The notes under the pieces: generated by a model
Database searches by the model: none
What the model saw: the letters and a program-made list of their open reading frames with translations, nothing else
Told to the model about the DNA's origin: nothing
Shown here: positions 4,834 to 8,571 of the stretch, piece after piece
Numbering within the stretch: the first letter of the stretch is position 1
Layout: each line of letters starts with the position of its first letter
Assembly (NCBI GenBank): GCA_963656345.1
Contig: CAVKHY010000099.1
Coordinates: forward strand, 1-8,571
Source: CAKUFA01 sp963656345
GTDB lineage: Bacteria > Bacillota > Clostridia > Christensenellales > Aristaeellaceae
Length of the DNA: 8,571 bases
Direction of reading: 5' to 3'
Program-made: the position numbers and the translations under genes

Positions 4834-6908
4834 CACTCCGATGCTTGTTCCATCAGCACCATCTGCACCCGATCATTCAGAGCAAGAAGGAACTCTCGTG
4901 CCGTGATCTTGCCTGCTGAGAGCTGGGCATTGTACTGCGCATACTGCTCACTGACGGCATCCAATGGGTCATCCGTCAGAAACCGCATACGGGACGTAAG
5001 GCCTTGATAGGTCTGCACTTCTGCCTCCGTAACAACCCAGCGGTTTTGCTCAAGGATGTCCAGTTCCGCATGCAAGGTATTCAACTTTCTCTGAGCGGAA
5101 TCATCCGAAGCATTGATTCCGTTCAGCTGCGCAATTTCGTCAAGCAATTTGTCTTTCTCTTCCGTGTAGCCTGCCCATTCAATCGCCTGATTGGATGATG
5201 TCAGCAGAAGCACCCGGGTTCCATCATCCCAGGCATTGCAAAGGCTTTCCGCCAGCAGCAGCGCATCGGCCATGTGCTCCGAATAGGGATTGACGACCAT
5301 GTAGGTCATTTCAAGATAGGCGTTGCTGATTACCGGTTCAAAGCCGTCTTTCACGGAAAGCAGCAAAGGTGAATACCGGGCACTGTGAGGCAGATCCAGT
5401 GTGTTGAAGGCATACAATTCAGCGGATCCGGATGTGGAATTGGTTGTATACAAGTTATAAACCAACCAATATTTCTCGACCAATTGTACAAGATCATCAT
5501 CATCAAAAGATAACGGCTTGGATGCCATCATGCATTCAATCTCGTATTGTTTCAAAATGGCCGTCAGCGTAAAACCGTTGGAAAAAGGGTCAAAGGACAC
5601 TTCCGGATATTCCTGAGCATAGTCCGTAAACCAGGTTTCCGCTAAATTCAGCAATTCCATGGCAGTTGCAGGCACCGTGAAACCGAACCGGTTGAAGAAT
5701 TCTTCATCATACGCAGGAACGGCCATGTAGATTTCGGTCGGAATTGCGATAATGTGGCCGTTCGCCAAAAAGAGCTCCTGAAACGCCGGATACATGTCCT
5801 TCGCAAGCTGCCCAATGCCGGAAGATGCAGACAAATCTGCTGCCATTCCTTTGTTGGCAATGGAGGAAAGCGCGGAAAGGTCGGACATCACATACACATC
5901 GGTAGATGCACTGTGGGTTGCCATGTCTTGAACAAACTGCTCTTCAGCAGACAATTCCCCATTTCCGACAAACTTCAGGTTGATTTCCGGATGCTCCGAT
6001 AAAAAAGTCCTGTAATCATCGCTGCGGCCTGTAGGTTGATAAACGGTCAACTGACGAGATTGTGCTTCATCACCGATTGTACGGATGGACAAGGAATTAT
6101 CCACAATGACCGCAATGGTATCTTTCCCCAGCATGGCACTGTCGGCTACATCCCCCGATGCAATGGAAGCAACCACTGTAAGTACGGCACGGGCTTCGTC
6201 CAGCTGATACACATTTCCCTTTGCGATGGCGAAAACGGTACCGTCCGCATCACTGCACAGGTTCGTAATGGACACATCACCGCTGAGCTGCGCCACAGCA
6301 GAGACGTCGCCGGATGTCAGGTCAACCACGCCGATGGTATAACTGATGCCATCGGCACCGCCTGATTTTGCAGCATAAACGATGGCATTCTGCCCGTAGG
6401 CTGCCATGCAGAAAGCATTTTTCAGGTTGACGGTTCGCTGTTGTTTGGTTGCACGGTTGATCATTTGAAGGTACGTGTTGGAGCCCTCTTTCGTCAGGAA
6501 ACAGGCTTCGTCAGACGTTAGCACGCTTTCCAAAATAAAGGCGTCTTCTGTTTCTTCAGATAATTGCGCACTGGTTACATCCAACGTATCACCATTCAAA
6601 ATGCGCCACACCGTACAATCATCATAACGAATGCCGTACAATCCATCCCTTGTTGCACAAAGCCTGTCCACGCCATGTGCATCGGCATAGTTTCCGTTGA
6701 CTTCATCGGTTACAAGTGATGTTGTCCCGCTGCCCGCATCGTATGTCAAAATGCCGCTGTATGTCAGCAGATAAAGATGTTCATCATATGCGGCTATGCT
6801 CAGAACGGGATCATCCTCGTCAAAGAAAATTGTTTGATTGGCTGCATTGGCGCATGGGGCACCCAACATCAGTGCAATGATCATGAGAAGCAGAAAGGCT
6901 TTTTTCAT
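4833..6908 (-). CDS. Secreted beta-propeller-like / solute-binding-protein-like fusion
   Basis: A 691-residue exported protein. MKKAFLLLMIIALMLG opens a Sec signal peptide with likely cleavage after ANA (about 22); the Cys in GAPC is preceded by Pro, so a lipobox is unlikely. Residues about 25-290 are repeats of short beta-strand phrases (LYLLTYSGILTYD, LYGIRYDDCTVWRI, ITNLCSDADGTVFAIAKG) typical of propeller blades. From about 290 the protein reads like an ABC-type extracellular solute-binding protein: SEHPEINLKFVG, TDVYVMSDLSAL, MAADLSASSGIGQLA, NGHIIAIPTEIYMAVPAYDEEFFNRFG. Residues about 595-650 look helical or coiled. Its ATG overlaps the preceding gene's stop (ATGA), so the two are translationally coupled. 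No permease or ATPase accompanies it in this operon, so it may be a receptor or partner of the neighbouring ABC system. Ligand unknown. Confidence 0.78.
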   Translation of the reverse strand: MKKAFLLLMIIALMLGAPCANAANQTIFFDEDDPVLSIAAYDEHLYLLTYSGILTYDAGSGTTSLVTDEVNGNYADAHGVDRLCATRDGLYGIRYDDCTVWRILNGDTLDVTSAQLSEETEDAFILESVLTSDEACFLTKEGSNTYLQMINRATKQQRTVNLKNAFCMAAYGQNAIVYAAKSGGADGISYTIGVVDLTSGDVSAVAQLSGDVSITNLCSDADGTVFAIAKGNVYQLDEARAVLTVVASIASGDVADSAMLGKDTIAVIVDNSLSIRTIGDEAQSRQLTVYQPTGRSDDYRTFLSEHPEINLKFVGNGELSAEEQFVQDMATHSASTDVYVMSDLSALSSIANKGMAADLSASSGIGQLAKDMYPAFQELFLANGHIIAIPTEIYMAVPAYDEEFFNRFGFTVPATAMELLNLAETWFTDYAQEYPEVSFDPFSNGFTLTAILKQYEIECMMASKPLSFDDDDLVQLVEKYWLVYNLYTTNSTSGSAELYAFNTLDLPHSARYSPLLLSVKDGFEPVISNAYLEMTYMVVNPYSEHMADALLLAESLCNAWDDGTRVLLLTSSNQAIEWAGYTEEKDKLLDEIAQLNGINASDDSAQRKLNTLHAELDILEQNRWVVTEAEVQTYQGLTSRMRFLTDDPLDAVSEQYAQYNAQLSAGKITAREFLLALNDRVQMVLMEQASE

Positions 6909-7801
6909 GGCTGCTCACCTTGTGCAATGCTCGCCACAGCCTCCTCCGTCCGAATCATGAAATCCAGGTAATGGTACTGCACAGGAATGTAATCCATCAT
7001 TGGCGGTTCCACCAACTTCCCGGTTTTTGCTGAAATGACAACGCCGATTTTGCATGGAGCCTGTTGGTTAATCTCAGCAAAATAAGCTGCAAGTTTCTTT
7101 TCATATCGTTTCATGGCTGCGTCCGTACTGTATGCATCCTCAAAATAGGAATGGTCTTCAAAATAAAAAAAATACACAGGTTCATCGTTCAGCACATAGT
7201 ACGCAGAAATGGTCAACCGAAACAGTTCTTCCGCATCTGCCGTCCAGTTTTTATATGCCGCCAGTTCCGTCCAGGCAGCAGTATAAGCNNNNNNNNNNGT
7301 ATAAGCTGTGTCATAATCTATCACATCATCCGGCGGCGTTGTAATACCCATGGCCAAAATGGCACGATATGGTTCCCAGATCATTTCCATGGTCTCTTCG
7401 TCCGCTGACGCAAGCTTTTCATTCCAGTCTGCACACACATCCGCCAGAAGCAGATAGCAATCACGCCTGTTGAAGCAGTTCTTCAAATCTCGCTGAACCT
7501 GTGCTCCGACATCAATTTTTTCCGGCCCGGTGAAACTAATTTTATTGCCGCTTGCGTCCATTTCGCCTACCAGCAGCCCATCTTCATCTGCCGGATGATT
7601 GATAATTTTCACGCTGAATGCATACTGGCCTTTTCCATAGACCAGCGTAACCTTTTCAAGCTGGTCACGAGTGTATCCTGTTTCCTTTTCGATGAGTGCG
7701 AAGGCAAGATCCCATCCCTGGGTGTCATCAGCAAGAGCGAAAGACATGGCAAACGTAAAGGTGAGCACAACCACCAGAACAATTCGTACTTGACGTAACA
7801 T
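6905..7801 (-). CDS. Secreted PepSY-like protein
   Basis: As given, 298 residues including four undetermined ones; about 292 if the N gap is artificial. The signal peptide is MLRQVRIVLVVVLTFTFAMS followed by FALA and probable cleavage before DD. The first mature 70 residues (ALIEKETGYTRDQLEKV ... LLVGEMDASGNKISF) resemble a PepSY-type fold: a helix, then strands ending in a 'DASGN' turn. The C-terminus has a similar ISAKTGKLVEPP motif. The start is ATG 7801, with GGAGG 7 bases before it; the upstream ATG at 7819 lacks such spacing. Its end overlaps the next gene by ATGA. It is the first gene of its operon, as the secreted protein at 2862-3935 is of the other; both are exported, of similar size and end in a 'TG' turn, but no convincing alignment is visible between them. 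Confidence 0.72.
   Translation of the reverse strand: MLRQVRIVLVVVLTFTFAMSFALADDTQGWDLAFALIEKETGYTRDQLEKVTLVYGKGQYAFSVKIINHPADEDGLLVGEMDASGNKISFTGPEKIDVGAQVQRDLKNCFNRRDCYLLLADVCADWNEKLASADEETMEMIWEPYRAILAMGITTPPDDVIDYDTAYXXXXAYTAAWTELAAYKNWTADAEELFRLTISAYYVLNDEPVYFFYFEDHSYFEDAYSTDAAMKRYEKKLAAYFAEINQQAPCKIGVVISAKTGKLVEPPMMDYIPVQYHYLDFMIRTEEAVASIAQGEQP
7281..7306. other. Assembly gap (10 N) between duplicated GTATAAGC ends
   Basis: GTATAAGC stands directly before (7281-7288) and directly after (7299-7306) the ten N. Removing the Ns plus one copy takes out 18 bases and keeps the reading frame, giving DYDTAYTAAWTELAAYK. The gap is probably two overlapping contig ends that were not merged. Confidence 0.85.
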
Positions 7802-7883
7802 ATCATAACCTCCATTCAACGCACATTGTGATGCATGGCATCACCAGCTTTGCGTGTCTTCTTTCTCTCAAGCTGCCGGATCT

Positions 7884-7945
7884 CTACAATGTAGATACAT
7901 TGTCATCCCCCCTTCGAGCATTAGCAGTACATACTACCAATGTAG
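7884..7945. promoter_or_regulatory. Inverted repeats in the leader of the second operon
   Basis: ACAATGTA-GA-TACATTGT (7886-7903) is a perfect 8+2+8 inverted repeat. It overlaps CTACAATGTAG (7884-7894), and a related CTACCAATGTAG occurs at 7934-7945; the shared CAATGTAG cores are 51 bases apart. All lie downstream of the minus promoter and upstream of the gene at 7801, in a leader of about 170 bases. The ABC operon leader has nothing like them. They could be operators for another regulator or an mRNA structure. Confidence 0.45.
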
Positions 7946-7957
7946 CCTTATTCTCGC

Positions 7958-7986
7958 TTGACTTCTATCCTCATACTTATTATAAT
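7958..7986 (+). promoter_or_regulatory. Promoter of the second TetR gene
   Basis: TTGACT (7958-7963), 17-base spacer, TATAAT (7981-7986), the same geometry as copy 1. Expected start near 7993, about 98 bases before the TTG at 8091. Confidence 0.83.
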
Positions 7987-8008
7987 ATGCGTGTGGACGG
8001 AAAGTCAA
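7979..8008 (-). promoter_or_regulatory. Promoter of the PepSY-like/propeller operon
   Basis: On the minus strand TTGACT (8008-8003), 18-base spacer, TATAAT (7984-7979). Expected transcript start near 7972, leaving a leader of about 170 bases before the ATG at 7801. Confidence 0.8.
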
Positions 8009-8009
8009 T

Positions 8010-8046
8010 TTACAGTTTTCCCTGTAAGTGCACAAGAATGCGCAGA
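8010..8046 (+). promoter_or_regulatory. Leader of the second TetR mRNA with nested dyads
   Basis: TTACAG (8010-8015) and CTGTAA (8022-8027) form a perfect 6-bp inverted repeat. TGCACA then AGAA then TGCGCA (8029-8044) parallels TGTACA-AGGA-TGTACA of the first leader, with one mismatch between its arms. The layout is kept between copies although bases changed. Confidence 0.4.
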
Positions 8047-8090
8047 TGATAGCAAAAGTGTCCTAATTTTGCACAGAGGAGGGAAGTTTT

Positions 8091-8571
8091 TTGAAGAAAG
8101 AGAACCGCAGCGTAGACCGAACATGTACGATGCTACGCAGAGCGTTTGCCCAACTACTCCTAGAAAAAGACGCAAAAAAGATCACGGTGGTAGATGTAAC
8201 CGACCGTGCTGGTCTAAGCAGGAATACCTTTTATTTGCACTATGAAGACATCAATGCTCTTAAAAAAAAATATAAAAGTCATTTTTGAAGACAAATTCAA
8301 CAGATGTGTCGACGAAACAAGCATGGATATGCTCAAGGTCACTCCTGAAGATATACTGAAAAGATTCGAGCAATTCTTCTCGGAATCAGAGGATATGTGC
8401 AAGTGGCTGTCAGAAACCCCACACTACGCTGATTTTCTCGAAAGAATGAAGATGATTTTTTTCAAGAGCATATGCTTGTCGTTGGAACGGGATGAAGTAC
8501 AATGTACAGCAGAAGTAGCTATGCTTCCTTATTGGCTAGCCGCCAGTATGGGTGAATTGTATACAAGATAT
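8091..8571 (+). pseudogene. TetR/AcrR-family regulator paralogue, frameshifted in an A9 run and cut by the window edge
   Basis: The frame from TTG 8091 (AGGAGG at 8077-8082, 8 bases upstream) encodes a TetR helix-turn-helix with recognition helix SRNTFY (43-48), then stops at TGA 8286-8288 after 65 residues. Dropping one A from the run at 8262-8270 restores a frame running to the window end that matches the first TetR: ALKKN, then FEDKFNRCVDE, FEQFFSESEDMCKW and AMLPYWLAASMGELYTRY. By my count 38 of 57 residues agree in the DNA-binding part and 80 of 103 after it, the last 18 identically. The single extra base fits the distances: the starts are 3957 apart, the 3' parts 3958. It may be a sequencing error in a homopolymer, a real inactivation, a phase-variable switch or a slippage site. 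It is divergent from the PepSY-like/propeller operon and probably its regulator. Confidence 0.8.

Larger units (their letters stand above)
7958..8008. promoter_or_regulatory. Palindromic operator covering two divergent promoters (copy 2)
   Basis: Outer arms TTGACTT (7958-7964) and AAGTCAA (8002-8008) surround an imperfect palindrome centred at 7982/7983. In the 30-bp core equivalent to copy 1, 11 of 15 base pairs are symmetric, against 15 of 15 in copy 1. The central ATTATAAT is intact while much of the spacer differs from copy 1. The likely ligand is the TetR paralogue encoded from 8091. Confidence 0.75.

Noticed and set aside
4000..8008. Insertion-sequence or transposon ends formed by the two palindromic elements
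   Set aside because: The copies are in direct orientation, each contains intact promoters in the expected place, no transposase is present and no target-site duplication is visible; gene duplication explains them better.
7828..8049. Plus-strand 73-codon frame through the promoter region
   Set aside because: It runs across the inverted repeats and both promoter elements, has no ribosome binding site and no recognisable features.
1..8571. CRISPR array, tRNA or rRNA genes
   Set aside because: No regularly spaced direct repeats of CRISPR length and no tRNA- or rRNA-like stretches were seen on reading; this was by eye, not by a search tool.

Overview
The window looks like part of a Bacillota (Firmicutes) genome, most likely a gut-type Clostridia. 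The reasons are the strong AGGAGG-type ribosome binding sites before almost every gene, the tight same-strand operons, the TTG-started regulators and the family content. The lineage is an inference. Two runs of exactly ten N show that this is a scaffolded draft, possibly metagenome-assembled.

Left edge (1-607, minus strand). There is an ECF-like sigma factor with region 2 but no region 4. It is interrupted by an N gap and followed by the first codons of another gene that leaves the window.

Module 1 (608-4694). A minus-strand operon runs from a secreted protein (2862-3935) through two membrane permeases (2060-2848 and 1302-2057) to an ABC ATPase (608-1273). All junctions are short and each gene has its own ribosome binding site. 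A TetR-type regulator (4134-4694) is transcribed divergently from it. Between them lies a 51-bp palindromic element that carries a near-consensus sigma-70-type promoter on each strand. The two -10 boxes overlap, so the regulator and the operon must compete for RNA polymerase.

Module 2 (4833-8571). This repeats the layout with different cargo. A second minus-strand operon has a secreted PepSY-like protein (6905-7801) that overlaps by ATGA a large secreted protein (4833-6908). The large protein joins a beta-propeller-like N-terminal half to an extracellular solute-binding-protein-like C-terminal half. Divergent from it is a paralogous TetR gene (8091 to the window end), frameshifted in a run of nine A. 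The intervening promoter element has exactly the same -35/-10 geometry as in module 1, 3958 bp away, but most of its spacer has changed. Modules 1 and 2 meet at a bidirectional terminator (4687-4734).

Taken together, this looks like a duplicated regulatory cassette (TetR, symmetric bidirectional promoter, and secreted protein as first gene) driving two different sets of envelope genes: an ABC-2-type transporter and a secreted binding or sensing pair. The TetR C-terminal (ligand-binding) halves are nearly the same while the DNA-binding halves and operators differ, so both modules may answer the same or a similar signal. No substrate or signal can be read from the sequence.
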